Positions 36,540 to 48,293 of a DNA stretch of 64,000 bases are shown piece after piece (position 1 is the stretch's first letter; each line of letters begins with the position of its first letter). Location: assembly GCF_041146795.1 (NCBI RefSeq), contig NC_135167.1, forward strand, positions 8,352,954 through 8,416,953, given 5' to 3'. Below the pieces are notes generated by a model. That model saw nothing but the letters and a program-made list of their open reading frames with translations, did no database searches and was not told the origin of the DNA. Origin of the DNA: Maylandia zebra (lineage: Eukaryota; Chordata; Actinopteri; Cichliformes; Cichlidae). The translations under genes and the position numbers were made by a program.

Positions 36540-36965
36540 TTGCCCTTTATGACAGCCCCAGGCCTTGTGTCAGTCTTGGTTTTTGGGCCTGCCTGTTACC
36601 TCCTTATTTTTTAGGTCTTAATTGACAGCTCTTCCATTCTAATAGAGGAAATTATTTCAGCTGCTTGGGAGCCCATACAAGCCCGTGGCCTTCCAAGATG
36701 TCTCTCTCACACTCTCCCTCTCTCTGACTGATCCCTTTCAAGCACCCAGATGTGTTTTGCTTTGTTTTGTTTTTTTTTGGTTTGCTTTCATTTGCTTTGG
36801 TTTGATTGTGTTGTAGTTATCCCTAGTTTAAGCCACACATGCCCTTAGGCTAACTCCTATTCTCTTTCACATTTTTATGATTATGATTAATACATTTTGA
36901 TGTGGTGAATATTGTTCCTCTTTGGAACTCCCTTCTTTATTATAGTTTAAATGAGCCAGGCACAA
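36540..36965. other. Unassigned extra sequence in copy B
   Basis: About 430 bp with no counterpart in copy A between the L1-like insert and the GGCACAGAGCAAGAAATGG match. It contains T/GT-rich and CT-rich runs (TCTCTCTCACACTCTCCC). Probably another old insert; no ends found. Confidence 0.4.
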
Positions 36966-37452
36966 CTTCTCACATGTGGCACAGAGCAAGAAATGGCATA
37001 TATCAGCAGAGCTGTCATAACTGAAAATAGTGCATTTAATTTAGGCTCAGATGCTGCCTGGGTAGAGCATGCAGGAGGCAGAACACATCAAGGCCACCTG
37101 CTATTTGTGAATACACCCGACTATTAACTGTACTTTTCACACATCAGTATAATTATACATCATACTGACTTTGTACCGGGGAGCTGAAAGGTTAGACTGT
37201 TTAATCAATGTCCTTCTAAAAGCAAGTCTCACTATTCATCTTGAACAGCTCTAGGCACCAATTTTGATTCATTATCTAAATTACCTTTAATTTAAATAGT
37301 TACATGGATATAAAAACTGATGTATAAAAGCAGAAGTCAAATATGATAAAAGTTGTTCAAAGAGTTTCTTACCTTTGCCCCAAATTAAGGTTGTAAGATG
37401 CTTTGACCACACCAGAGAGGCTGGACTGTAGAACCAACACTGACAGACTTAC

Positions 37453-37511
37453 AGGTGAAGTACACCTCATCAACAGCATACTTCTCCCTCAAGTGCTCTT
37501 TAGGAAAGATC
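37453..37511 (-). pseudogene. pepd: pepd exon 4 relic (copy B)
   Basis: 59 bp against 64. Reads [23 protein letters not shown] sequence. The GTAAGT donor is kept; the acceptor AG is now AC. Confidence 0.83.
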
Positions 37512-38166
37512 GTGTCAAAAAATGAAAAACATAAAACCGACAAAAACAAGTGCACTTAGCAAACTATACACATGAAGTCAAAGAGATTTTAAGAGGCTCT
37601 CTTAAAACAAAACTGATGGGTTATGTTATAACTTTGAAGTCCAGTTTTGAGGACAGAATTCGGAGGAAAAAAATAATGCAGAAAAATAGTGCAGAACATA
37701 AAGTGCTTACCAAATTACTTTTGAGTGACAGTTATTATTATTTTTTTTATAATAAAATGACAAAAGATTCTTTTACGTTTATAGATAAGGGAAAAGCAAA
37801 TGGTCAGATGGTCAGTATCACATTATAATGTTGATCATCTTAAACACGTTAACAATCGATGTGGAGCAACATTTATTTAATCCATAATGTGTCACATTCA
37901 CAATTTTTAAAGTGGAGCGATCAAATTTGCAATTTCACATAATTTTGTAGCTATTTAAGTAAATAAATACAAATGTACTGTTCTATGTGAACTTGCAATT
38001 CTGCAGCAGTGCTGTAGTCAAACAGCCCTGAGGCAATTTAGATAATGATACCAAATATTAAATTAAATTTGGCAATAATAATATTGAAGGTTCAGCTCAC
38101 TGCTATGGACTAGCTGGTGACGGTGTTGGCCTTGTACACAGCTCTTTGAGGATCAGTGTGACTCAC

Positions 38167-38285
38167 TTTCCAATCCAAGCAGCATAGCTCTCGGGCAGTT
38201 TAGGAACAAAAAGAAAGGAGTCCACATCAATGGCTCCTAAGCAGTGAGCCTCAGTCACTCCAAAAGCCCGGTGGAAGAAAGACTC
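38167..38285 (-). pseudogene. pepd: pepd exon 3 relic (copy B)
   Basis: 119 bp against 128; the 9 bp loss is in frame (GKSI region). Reads [20 protein letters not shown]. Both splice sites are kept, so this exon alone would still be usable. Confidence 0.85.
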
Positions 38286-38449
38286 CTGTACAATTCAAGA
38301 ATCAGTTACAGGATTAATGAGCTAGCTTTGTTCAAAAGAAATATAAGAGCTTCCCATTGTCAGGCCACTTGTGACATCAAAAATAACCTTCAATATGGCA
38401 ACTGATGTCTGTTCAAATTCACGTGGTGGAAAACCCAAGATCATCGCAT

Positions 38450-38663
38450 CCACTTAACACACTGTTTACTGCTACAACTACACATGTTTCTTTTCCAGCT
38501 ATTTATTTATGAGTGACTTATGTATGTATGTATATATATGTATATATTGTACTATTCTTAGTTAGCGTATTGTCTGTCTTGTCTTAATGTTGGTTTATAA
38601 TGGAGCACTGTAACAAAAAATAATTTCCCCCAGGGATCAATAAAGTATTCTGATTCTGATCAT
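38450..38663 (+). repeat. LINE-type 3' tail with TA/TATG-rich part
   Basis: Ends with CCCCCAGGGATCAATAAAGT and ATTCTGATTCTGAT, the 3' end of a common fish LINE group. It lies in intron 2 of copy B. Confidence 0.6.
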
Positions 38664-38889
38664 ACAGATAAGTGATTCCTATACAATGTGCAGGTTGGTC
38701 TGCATACTTGTGACAGAGTATGGTTGATTATGAGAACTGGAGAAACTTGCAACTTGACTTTCACCAAGTGAGGTGTTTATCCACTCAAATCAAATGCACT
38801 CTGGGTGATCAGACACAACCAAGAGCAAACTCACTGCTGGCTTAAGGCCCGAGAAAGAATGAATAAAACCAAAATTACAAAGTACCTAC

Positions 38890-39065
38890 CTGTCTAAAGA
38901 GGACATCTGCAGTACCTCTGTGCCTTTTCTCCTCCCTGCAGCACCACTACTGACTTTGGCATCACACTATCTTTGGCTTTCAGCCCCTGGCACAGTCACC
39001 ATCAGTTCTCGGTAAAAAGGGCAGAGAACACCCTCAGGGTGTCATTGCCCAGCCAGTAGACAGGT
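38890..39065 (-). pseudogene. pepd: pepd exon 2 relic (copy B)
   Basis: 176 bp against 184: an 8 bp loss next to YCTDTD shifts the frame. [17 protein letters not shown] is still readable. The acceptor (CCTTTCAG) is identical to copy A. Confidence 0.88.
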
Positions 39066-39455
39066 CTGAAAGGACAGAAAGACAAAATATCTCAACGTGG
39101 CTCAGGGTGGAGTAGAGAAAAGGATTCATAATTGAAGTCTAAATTATAACTGTCCTGTATCAAAGAGCACAAGCCTGCAAACACAATCACCACACTGACC
39201 ATGCTGCTTGCATCATTTACTTATTCTCTGATATCCTGATATTTGTATCACACTAAGATTAAACTACTTTTAGCTGCTCCCTTAAATGCGAGTGGTCACC
39301 ACAGCATGCAGTTCTGCATATTTGTCTTTGCCAGACTTTTATGAAAGATGGTCCTCCTAATGCAACACCCGAGATATGATTCCGTGTTGTCTTCTGATTT
39401 TCTCACAATAGAATTTGGTTTCCCAAAGAAACCAAACCTTTCCATAATTCCATTA

Positions 39456-39602
39456 TTAACCCTTTATGCATGAATTGTGACAACCTCAATCAGGATTTCT
39501 TAAGTATTTTTATTCATCTTTAGGCATAAAAAGATCAAAGCAAAAATACTTAAGAAAAAAAATCTGATCAAGGTTGGTAAAATTCACGCATGAAAGGGTT
39601 AA
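39456..39602. mobile_element. TTAA-bounded palindromic MITE (piggyBac-like)
   Basis: TTAACCCTTTATGCATGAAT at the left and GCATGAAAGGGTTAA at the right are inverted, and complementarity continues inward (TTCTTAAGTATTTTT against AAAAATACTTAAGAA). TTAA ends suggest the piggyBac group. A third arm (ATGCATGAAAGCGTTAA, ending 39802) suggests the element may originally extend to 39802. Confidence 0.75.
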
Positions 39603-40090
39603 ATAACAACAACTACAATAAAACACATCCTACATCTATAGTAACATACACTGCCACCAGTGGGTTGCAGGGTATGGAGTGACACATCAGTGTCCAATGT
39701 AATGGTTTATGTGCAAGTATACCATCAACACTGACACAAATACAAGAAAACAGCCTTTGAATAGCTGTCCACTGTTGTGACCACTATGCATGAAAGCGTT
39801 AATGTTAAACCTAAAATGCAGCAATCAGCCAGCTCATTAAAAACCCTGCATTATAGTATTTATGTCCACCTTGTGTCAGCAAAAGAAGTCTGAGCCATCA
39901 AGACATGTACATGCAACCTCTGAAGGTGTTTTGTGGTGGCTGCACCAAGACATTAATCCTTTGGGATCCTTTGGGTCCATAGATTGTGAGGTTAAGCTTT
40001 TAATGCAACGGCTGATTGGTGTAGATGCTATCTGATACTATCGATTCCACAGTCATAATAATATAATAATTGTATTATCTAATAAAATGT

Positions 40091-40894
40091 GAGGCTGTCT
40101 GTGTAATAGATAAAGTCTGGCCCAAACTTAGTCATGCAATAGGACAATGATTCCATTCACAGCATCTCAAATCTAACTGAATGGCTGAAAAAAGAAAAGA
40201 ATCTGCGTGTTGCAGTTGCTCATTCAAAGCCCAAATCGCAATGTGATTGAAATGCTGAAGTGCAACTGAATCACGAAGTGTAATTAATTTTTCACACAAT
40301 GCTTCTGCATTTTGGCATAGCTTTTTTTTAATACATAATGAGATGGTGTAATATGTAATGTTCTATAGGTGTGAAAAGTCAAACATATATGCTGTAGTAG
40401 AGGGAACTTACTGATAAGCAACTGGTCAAAGTGGCTTATGTGGAAGTAATTTAGTGCACATTCCAGTTATAAAATACAGTTAAGTATTATTATTTTATTT
40501 ATTTATTTATTTTATTAACAGGTTGTGAAATTGAAGTAATTTCACAAATGGAAGACTTGCATCAGTTGCATGTAGTTACTGTAGCATTTTTAAAGCAAAA
40601 GATGAAGTTACTCTGGGGAGTTTATGTCTATATATAATTTCTATTTGGATGCACTAAAGAATAGCAGCATGTTTTTAATAGCTGTTATCTGTGTAAAATT
40701 TGTGTGACCAAGTTGTCTGATATCGAAAACAACTGCACACTTGGAGAATCAGCAGGATGGCTTCATGACTTCTCGAAAGAGGTGCAATTCAGTGCTTGCC
40801 AAACTATTTTGAATAAAATAAAGCACTTCAGTTCAAAAACAAATGAACTGCAGCTTTTTTTAGTGTCATTTCTTTTTAAAGTTTTATCTAGAAA
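40091..40894. other. Spacer between copies B and F
   Basis: No gene. AT-rich with a (TTTA)n stretch around 40493-40516. The open frame at 40704-41018 has no recognisable domain. Confidence 0.45.
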
Positions 40895-42827
40895 AACTAG
40901 CCCCCCAACCTTTATTTGGATAAGTGGATGGATAGACGGACGGATGGAAAACCTAGATAATTTCCCTCTGTGTTTACCAGCTCCTCATTTTGAATCTCTC
41001 CCTGACCAGAAAAAATGAAAGAATTCATTACACATGACCTTTATTCCAAAAGGCTAAGTCATTATTAGAAGCAACATCTGAAAACACTCCACCCATAACA
41101 ATGCTGTGCGTTTTGGGGAAATTAAACGAATTTAGCAAAGCAGAGATCAGAGAACACATAAATCTCCTGAAGGATATATTCCTGCTTCTTTTAAAAATGT
41201 AAATCAACAGTCAATCCTGTAGCAAAACACGGTTGAACACATCAAACACTTTTATGGCTCTTGACACGATCGCAAAGCTGTGCATAATGATGAGCTCACA
41301 CTTCATGGCACGCCAGTGCCTTCCCAGTAGGTTCTGTTGGTAAAACACAGCACTTATTGCATATTTTCATACATACTTGTCAAGGTTTCACATGCTTCAG
41401 AACTTACAATAAAAAAAACAAATGTAATGTTTTAAAATACAATCACTGACTACTTGGCTAAATAAAAGACAGTTTATAGTGATTTTGCATTTATTGCTAA
41501 ATAATAAATTTACTGTTTCATATCTGATTCATTATAAGCTATCAATGAGAACAACTTTAGGTGGAGCGATCTTTTTAAAACATTAAGATGAGCTTTGCCT
41601 TTCTACCCTCTGGAAACAGGCTGCAGGACAAAAATCCAGTTATTATCTTGACTTGGCATTATGGAGAGCTAACATTGCTGCAAGCCTACGAGTTATTAAA
41701 AATTAAAGCTCGTCATGCCTAATTGCTCATCAGAAAATCAGAAATTAGCTGTGTATACCAAATAAAAACACAAAATTCCTTATTTGCGCATGCCTCACCA
41801 GTGAATGATGGTCTATGAGGACTATGAGGATGGTCTATTATGTTAATTAGGACCCAACTCCAAAATTATGTTCCTTCTCCAAAGCACTAGTAATGGATTT
41901 ATTAACCTTAATAAAGCTGTAAACCCTTTATAAATGGTATGTTATTAAAAAAAAAAACAGTGTCCCGTTTTCAAAACTTTTATTAAAGTATTTGTTAAAG
42001 AAGCTAAATTACATTTCGTTTTCCTCATGTTGTTGTTGTTGTTATTTGTGTTTTGCTCCAGTCATTCAGCATTGATTTGTAGCACAATGCCATTCATAAC
42101 ATTACCATGAGATGGTGCCAGAGTCAGAATAATTCACCTTGGCACCTCAAAACACATGAACTTCTTTAAATGTTACCACACCCTGGATACATATAACATT
42201 GTAAAGTCAAATGCAGCATGTGTAATTAAACTCATTTACAGTTTGTTTGTTTGTGAGCTTTAACCTGAGATTCTGACGTTTCTGACAAAATACTTTATAT
42301 TTAGAAATCGATTCAGGATTTAATGAATCAATATCGCTTTATTCAAGCTAAAATTGATTTGAATCGGAAAATTGATTATTGAAACCCACCCCTAGAGATA
42401 ACCCTAATCCTAACCCTAATTTATCAGAACATGTGATTGTTGTGCCCCCTAAAAAACACATACATTAAACATATTTTTTGATTGTAAAGATGCTGGGGTT
42501 GGAGTCTTCACTGATAATGACTTATAAGGATTAAAAAGAATAGACTTCACAAATAAATAAAATATTTGTGTGTTAAATTGTGTGACTATACGTCTCACTG
42601 TTTAAAAAAAAAAGTAGGCCAAGAGGCACTTGGAAACACAATTTTGAGTACTAAAACAGGTGTTTATATATCTGTCTGTGGAGAGATTTTATCAGTAGCG
42701 TTCCAAACAAGCAAGATACAGTCACAAAGCTTTACACAAAGAGGGGTGTAGCTGACTTCAGAATGAAGGCTGAGTACAGATATGACTATGGTCTGAGATT
42801 TCATTAGTATTGCAGTTGGTGTTACTT

Positions 42828-42925
42828 GTCCACGGGTGTACCTTGCCTTTCGCCCGGTGACAGCTTGGATAGATTCCAGCCCATCTGGGACCCTGAACTT
42901 GATAAGCAGTCAAGAATATGGATGG
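42828..42925 (+). repeat. Fish dispersed repeat tail
   Basis: GGGTGTACCTTGCCTTTCGC, GATTCCAGCCCATCTGGGAC and CCTGAACTTGATAAGCAG match a common fish repeat that normally ends in a GGAT-rich run. Confidence 0.7.
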
Positions 42926-43131
42926 AATAATTTGTGCCCTCAACTGTAGAAGATTCGAGAGCTTATCTAATATTAGTTATGATGACATAAATAGAACATT
43001 ATCGAATAACTGAATACACTAATGTTGTAGTAAAATGTCACGGTTCATGCCGTATCCTCATTTACTGCACAGGAAACTCATATCAAACTGACAGTAAAGA
43101 CCAACACTGACACAGACTTACCATCAACTAT

Positions 43132-43152
43132 TTCTCCCTGAAGTAAAGGAAA
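43132..43152 (-). pseudogene. pepd: pepd exon 4 remnant (copy F)
   Basis: Only the part before the GGTAAGTC donor and a FREK-like fragment remain (CTTCAGGGAGAAATAGTTGA on the minus strand). The remainder is deleted. Confidence 0.5.
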
Positions 43153-43572
43153 GCACATAATTATGAGCAAAAGCCACTACGATCATACTCTTGTTTTTAA
43201 GAGTGAGGCAGTTATGAAATAGTTTTGGGGAAAAAAAGTTAAGCCTTCTTTTGTACGACTTCACCAACCAGTCAAGTTATAGTTTAAATCTGTTTCTATT
43301 CCATAACATGATAAATGCCAAGAAAGCTCAAAGATAAAGCTCAAACTTTACCTTTGACTTTTAGATATAAAATATTGTCATTGTATAATTTTATCTTATT
43401 AGATATTTTTGTGAAATTTCTCAGTAGTAATATACGTATTCTTGAATTACAGCTAAAAGTATTCATCAAATGTGTGTTTATTTACATCATCCAAGGGAAC
43501 ATTTGTGTCACAGTTAGGACAACCCAAAAAACTAATGCTGGAGTGTAGGTGTAATAAGGTGTAGTCAAACAG

Positions 43573-43640
43573 ATGGCAACACAGTAGCTCAGTGGTTGGT
43601 ACTGTTGCCTCACAGTAAGAGAGATCATGGTTTAAACCTG
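43573..43640 (+). repeat. tRNA-like SINE head
   Basis: Contains an A-box-like TAGCTCAGTGG (43585-43595) and a B-box-like GGTTTAAACC (43629-43638) at tRNA-like spacing. It resembles tRNA-derived fish repeats. Mutated, so not called a tRNA gene. Confidence 0.55.
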
Positions 43641-43960
43641 GGCAGGGCAGTGTGTATGTAACATACACACATTTATAGCCTTCTTGTTGTCTTACTGACC
43701 ACTTCAACCTCTTTAGACTACAAGTCACATTTTATCTATTCATTAACCAGAATTAATACAGAGCTTTACTCTGCACATTTCAAAAACTCCACCCAAGCAT
43801 TAGGGAAATATGCAAAATTCACACAGTATATAACAATATATAACATGAAAGCTGCTTCTCTTTCAGACTCTGGTCGCTGAGAGTAACTGAGACACAGCTA
43901 CAAATGGTTTTGCAGCACATTTTCCCTTGACTTCTGTCTCTGAATATTCATAATAATAAT

Positions 43961-44162
43961 GCATACTTTATTGATCCCCGTGGAGAAATTACTTGTTTTT
44001 CTCTGCATTTGAGTGAAGCAGTGTGCAGCCACTGAGCAGGCGCCCGGGGAGCAGTGTGTAGGGACAGTACCTTGCTCAGGGGGTACCCATTCAGTGGATT
44101 CAAACCCCCGACCTTCCGATCATGGGGCGACCACTCTACCTACTGAGCTATCCCTGTCCAGC
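43961..44162 (-). repeat. Common fish repeat (TTTATTGATCCCC type)
   Basis: Begins TACTTTATTGATCCCCGTGG and ends ACCTACTGAGCTATCCCTGT, with CCCGACCTTCCGATCATGGG between. A widely dispersed fish element with a tRNA-like end. Confidence 0.7.
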
Positions 44163-45009
44163 TATTCCAGTTCTTGATGAGAAAAGGACATTCACATTGT
44201 CACCATATTCCCTCTGACACTACACTGAGGGTGAAAAGTTCACACATTATTATCAAAATAATTTATGTTGTGATGCTGTGACCCACATTATCAGTTCCAT
44301 TAACTTTGTGACAAATTGTCTTCACTGAGCAGCAACTAAAAAAGTGCAATTTAATTTTGAAAAATCAAGGTTTGACAAGTCATGAGTCAATGTTTTGACA
44401 ACACTGGATCAAGCCTGAAATTAAATGTTAGCTGTATGTATTTTTTTTTATCTGACATTAGTAATGTAACCGAAAGGGAAAATATGCACACTGTGACACA
44501 TTGCTTATTCATGCCACACAACACGCTCAGGATTGAATTGCTTGTAAAAAATTGTGTAAACGTTCCACAGAAATGCATCAATTCTACCGAACATTTAAAC
44601 CAATGATCTTAGATTAAACAAATGCTTAAATCGTCCTGCAGGACATTTGCCTTGCATTTAAGTGTTTTTGATGTAATTGGTGTATGTGGTGCATATTTTG
44701 TCAGATAAGTATAACTTTGGTTGTTTTACAGTCGAAACAACAAAGGGGAAGTGGATGAATGTTTTCTGGAAATGAAGTCTATTAAAGTAATAGGTATATG
44801 TTTAGCAGCTTTTTATCCACTAGCAAAACTACAGATGGAAGCTGCTTTAGGGACACTTTACAACACAAGGTCTCATTTGAATAAGTCTTTAACATTTTCA
44901 GTGGAAATGTATTTTAATTTTTAGAAATGTTGACTTGTATACTATTTGTCAAACACTGCACTGCAGCATTTAATAGCATTAATCATAAAGTACAGTGGTG
45001 TCGTCCGCC

Positions 45010-46190
45010 ACATGCAAACTTTAGGTTACTTGCATAATCCCGGTTCTCAGATTAGCATGAGTGAGACATCTCACTATGGGATGAGCCTCCTTGCATATTC
45101 CTCATTCCTCTTGTTCTGCCAATCCAGATTGGCTGGGGATTGCAACAATCATGTCAGGCAAAACCACCCATGCTTAAATATCTTGCGCTATTACGTATCC
45201 GTTATTCAAGATAAGCACCTCTTCTCACTTCGCCTCAACAAGAAGGGCTGTCTGGTAAGACATCTCACTCAGGCTACTTTGAGAACCATGGCTACACAAG
45301 TAACCTAAAGTTCTCATTCCTAGCATTTGTTTTGATGTCTCACTATGGGAAATGGAAATTCCCGTATTGCCAGACAAGCTTATCTCATGCAGTCACAACA
45401 ATAGCCAGTATCCAAGTGAGGACCCAGTGCCCAGCACTTCTTGGGCTACACTTGGAGTGGAGATGTCTAGCCCATTAAGGCGAGAGGTGAAGACCAGCTC
45501 ACTGCAATACAGATGTCCTGGCTTGACACCCCTCTAAAAAGGGCCCAGATCACTGCTGAAGTGAGCCCGCAGGCCCTCTGGTGTCTACTGCCCCAAACTC
45601 GTATACCCAAGAGCAATTGCCTCCACAAACCAGTGTGAGAGCTGCTGCTTAGTGATAGGCCTGCCCACGTAATAAAAAGCTGGTCACTTTTCCAAAAATC
45701 CTTCGTCCTGTCCAAATAAGCATGCAAAATACAAAGAGGACATAGCATATGCAGCCTTTGCTTGGTTAAAGCTAGTAGCAATCCTGTCTTTAAAGACAGA
45801 TGCCTCAAATCAGCCTCTTACAGAGGTTCAAATGGAGAGCCACAAAGCCCCTCTAGCACCACTGCTAAGGCCCAGAGGGGTGCCAGAGGGCTGGCAGGGT
45901 TCATGCCCTCAAAGGGAAGAAGCCCCCTGTATAGAGCTTCTGCTGCTGAACGGGCAGCCCTTCCAAGAGACAGTTACCTTCCCTAACTCTAGGAAGATTA
46001 CAGGATAGCATGCATAGCCATTCTGGGAGCGGGAGAAGTTGGTATGCTCTCTTCCTCACCCTGGAGAGTGTTTCCATTGATGTTGCTTCCGCAGGTAGCT
46101 CCAGTAGTGAGCCCCAGCTAGTGCCAGCCCGCAGTTTGACCCCCTCCTTGTCAGCACCATCCGCCGGGGTCTCTTCCTGACATTCACAAT
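45010..46190 (-). mobile_element. DIRS-like retrotransposon relic (tyrosine recombinase end)
   Basis: Minus-strand frame 45467-45808 reads LCPLCILHAYLDRTKDFWKS, DQLFITWAG and WALFRGVSSQDICIAVSWSS, the C-terminal part of a DIRS-type tyrosine recombinase; upstream, LEGLCGSPFEPL is readable in broken frames. The usual HSTRG block is mutated. Downstream lies a 30 bp imperfect inverted repeat (45019-45048 and 45281-45310; CTTTAGGTTACTTG in common), as expected for DIRS terminal/internal complementary repeats. The RT and RNase H parts are missing. Confidence 0.75.
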
Positions 46191-46440
46191 TTTATGAAAT
46201 TAACAATTTAGGGATTCACTAAACATAAATAAAGCTTAAAAATGATCATTAGAGATCATTTAGTGTAGTTTGTCATTTAATTGACTCTGGTGCAATAATC
46301 CTCTTAAACACTGTATCCAAATACTACAGTGATGTATACCCCTTTTAATTGATCAGATTTCATCATGTTCAGTGTCACTGTTGTATTATGCTTGTGAGAA
46401 ATCGTGCAATTAAAACAACATTTATTGTAGTAATTCAAGC

Positions 46441-46443
<3 letters not shown>

Positions 46444-46485
<42 letters not shown>

Positions 46486-46508
46486 TACATACACACACAC
46501 ACACATAT
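46444..46508. repeat. (TA)n-(CA)n microsatellite
   Basis: About 17 TA units followed by CA-rich sequence, directly left of the hAT element. Confidence 0.9.
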
Positions 46509-46730
46509 AAATAGGGGGTGCAACAATACTCATCGTATCGGTATTGAACCGTTTGATACAGTGCTTTCAGTTCGGTACGCATATGTATGAACAATACAAA
46601 AATTTTAATTTATTTTATCAACTTTTCTTCTGACGATGCTGTCTGTGTTGAGAGCTCAGTGGATCTGCGTTCGACTACTCCGCCTAGGCTGCACTGTCGA
46701 GCGCAGATCCACTGATCGCAGAGTGCTCGT

Positions 46731-46740
46731 TTGTGTGTGT

Positions 46741-46771
<31 letters not shown>

Positions 46772-46779
46772 GGGGGGGA
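46731..46779. repeat. (GT)n followed by a long poly(G) run
   Basis: About 12 GT units then about 24 G, inside the hAT element. Confidence 0.9.
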
Positions 46780-46988
46780 GCTAGCGAGACAGAAGTTAAG
46801 CTACTTGCAACATGGCAATTGCCTCAACACTACCTGAAATTGAGCCTCCCCCACCCTCATTCAGATCTGGCGTTTGGAACTATTTTGGTTTTTATGTGAA
46901 GCATGACCCTGATGGTAAGCACGTCATGGACAAAAGTAAAACAGTATGTCGAATGTGCCACGCAATGCTCAATTACATTGGTGGGAAC

Positions 46989-47130
46989 TAGTGCGTTAGC
47001 GGCAATAGCTCGTCAACGTGTTGACCCCGTCCAGCCCCAGGCACAGGGCGATCCGCGGTAACTCGTTAAGGGAGATTTGCCGCGTTATGGCGTTAATGTC
47101 ATTTTAACGAGATTAACGCTGACAGCACTA
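46989..47130. mobile_element. hAT-like MITE inserted in the BED-finger frame
   Basis: A 142 bp insert with GTGGGAAC directly repeated on both sides (46981-46988 and 47131-47138), the 8 bp size typical of hAT. The ends are TAGTGCGTTAGCG and CGCTGACAGCACTA, imperfectly inverted. Taking the insert and one duplicate away rejoins the finger frame. Confidence 0.88.
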
Positions 47131-47612
47131 GTGGGAACACAACGAATATGACTGCACATTTACGCCGACATCATCCTAGTGCAAAGACAAGTGGAAGCAG
47201 ACAAAAACAACAAGCATGCATGCTACAAACTTTACCCGAGTCATTTAGACAGCTGTTAGCACATGATTCTCCTTATGGGGACCTGATATGTTTAATATGC
47301 TGCTGAGAGTATAGCCCAGAAGAAGCTATGGTATAGCTTTTATTTTGGAAAGAACCATTTCTCTGTAATAAACTCTCTTTTCCAAAGATGAGTGATTTCT
47401 CGATCAGATATATATATATTTTTTAATTATTATTTTCTTGTTTCAGCAACATTAAATTTAAAAACTGTACTTTTGAGTTAAAATATATATTTATAATTTT
47501 AACAAATGACAAATTAAAAAGGCATGAAATTTTTTTTTGTATCGAGAAAATATCGAACCGTGACACCAAACTATCGAATCGAACCGTGAATTTTGTGTAT
47601 CGTTGCACCCTT

Positions 47613-48293
47613 ATATACACATGTATTTCACAATACCTGTTTTACAGACCACACCATTTATGAGCACAAATGTATTTTTACAAGGAACTGCATCACAGCT
47701 ACATCAATACAGCACTAATGAAACAAACAATGTTTATTGCTGTGCTATTTCGAAATGCCGTCTTATTTGCAAATAAATCAGTGCAGTCCTACTTGCAGTA
47801 ATACTTTACGAATGGTGAGTAACTGAAGTACTCATCATTCAATTTACACTAATTAGTCTTTTTTGCACTATTTCTTTGTCAAGTGTAACAATTTGTATAT
47901 TTACAAATGTTTTTTTAACTGACCAATAAATGAACAAGTCTTTTACACAGCTGGAAATTAAAAGATTTATTTACAGCAATTTCAATGCAATGTTTAGAAA
48001 GAGGAACATATAAGAATATTTTTTTAAAATCAGAAATGTATTTTCCTTGGAGGCACAAAGATTTTAATGTAATACTGTATTATTGTAAAGTTTGTCAAGT
48101 AAAACTGACAGTGGCTAATGTACATCAGAGCTTTAAACTTTACAAAAGCTTTATGTGATGCTGCTGATCTCGATTGCGTATCTGTTTCATGATTAAGATA
48201 TGAGAGTCAAGAAATAAGTTGAGCTTTACTGATTAATGTTGATATTCCTCAGTAATCATATAGAAAACTTCAATGAAAGTTAATTTAGTTTCT
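47613..48293. other. Spacer between hAT element and pepd stop codon
   Basis: AT-rich. It contains the pepd 3' UTR on the minus strand. Candidate minus-strand poly(A) signals exist (for example TTTATT at 47966-47971 and AAATAAAT-complement sequences near 47920), but none is clearly best. Confidence 0.4.

Larger units (their letters stand above)
22245..40090 (-). pseudogene. pepd: pepd copy B: nearly full-length but dead prolidase copy
   Basis: Exons 14 to 2 are all traceable in order (22691 to 39065); only the last exon (15) is missing. The left end matches copy A intron 14 near 48790, so the duplication breakpoint lies inside that intron. The right end matches copy A around 62700-62820. Disabling changes: TGA for Arg in exon 14, TGA for Trp in exon 13, an 11 bp loss and GC donor in exon 12, a replaced 5' part of exon 9, a 10 bp loss in exon 8, +1 in exon 7, TGA at the start of exon 6, a 4 bp loss in exon 5, a lost acceptor in exon 4, and an 8 bp loss in exon 2. 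Several transposons sit in its introns. It cannot make prolidase. Confidence 0.9.
40895..44870 (-). pseudogene. pepd: pepd copy F: short decayed copy
   Basis: Starts with a repeat tail (GGATAAGTGGATGGATAG, 40911-40947) like copy E. The intron-10 block follows (AGAAGCAACATCTGAAAACA at about 41070), then an exon 9 remnant near 41386-41400, an exon 4 remnant at 43132-43152, and an end at 44833-44870 that matches 8240-8280. No coding capacity. Confidence 0.6.
46513..47612 (+). mobile_element. hAT-type element with BED zinc-finger exon, non-autonomous
   Basis: The ends are inverted: GGGGGTGCAACAATAC at the left, and the complement of GGGTGCAACGATACAC at the right. Inside, the plus strand reads SGVWNYFGFYVKHDPDG, TVCRMCHAMLNYIGGN and, after an insert, NMTAHLRRHHP: a BED finger (C2...H...H) as in hAT transposases. 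The catalytic part is missing, so the element is an internally deleted derivative. No clean 8 bp target duplication was found at the outer ends. Confidence 0.78.

Noticed and set aside
43573..43640. Possible tRNA gene
   Set aside because: A and B boxes are present, but the cloverleaf is not convincing and the sequence fits a tRNA-derived repeat.
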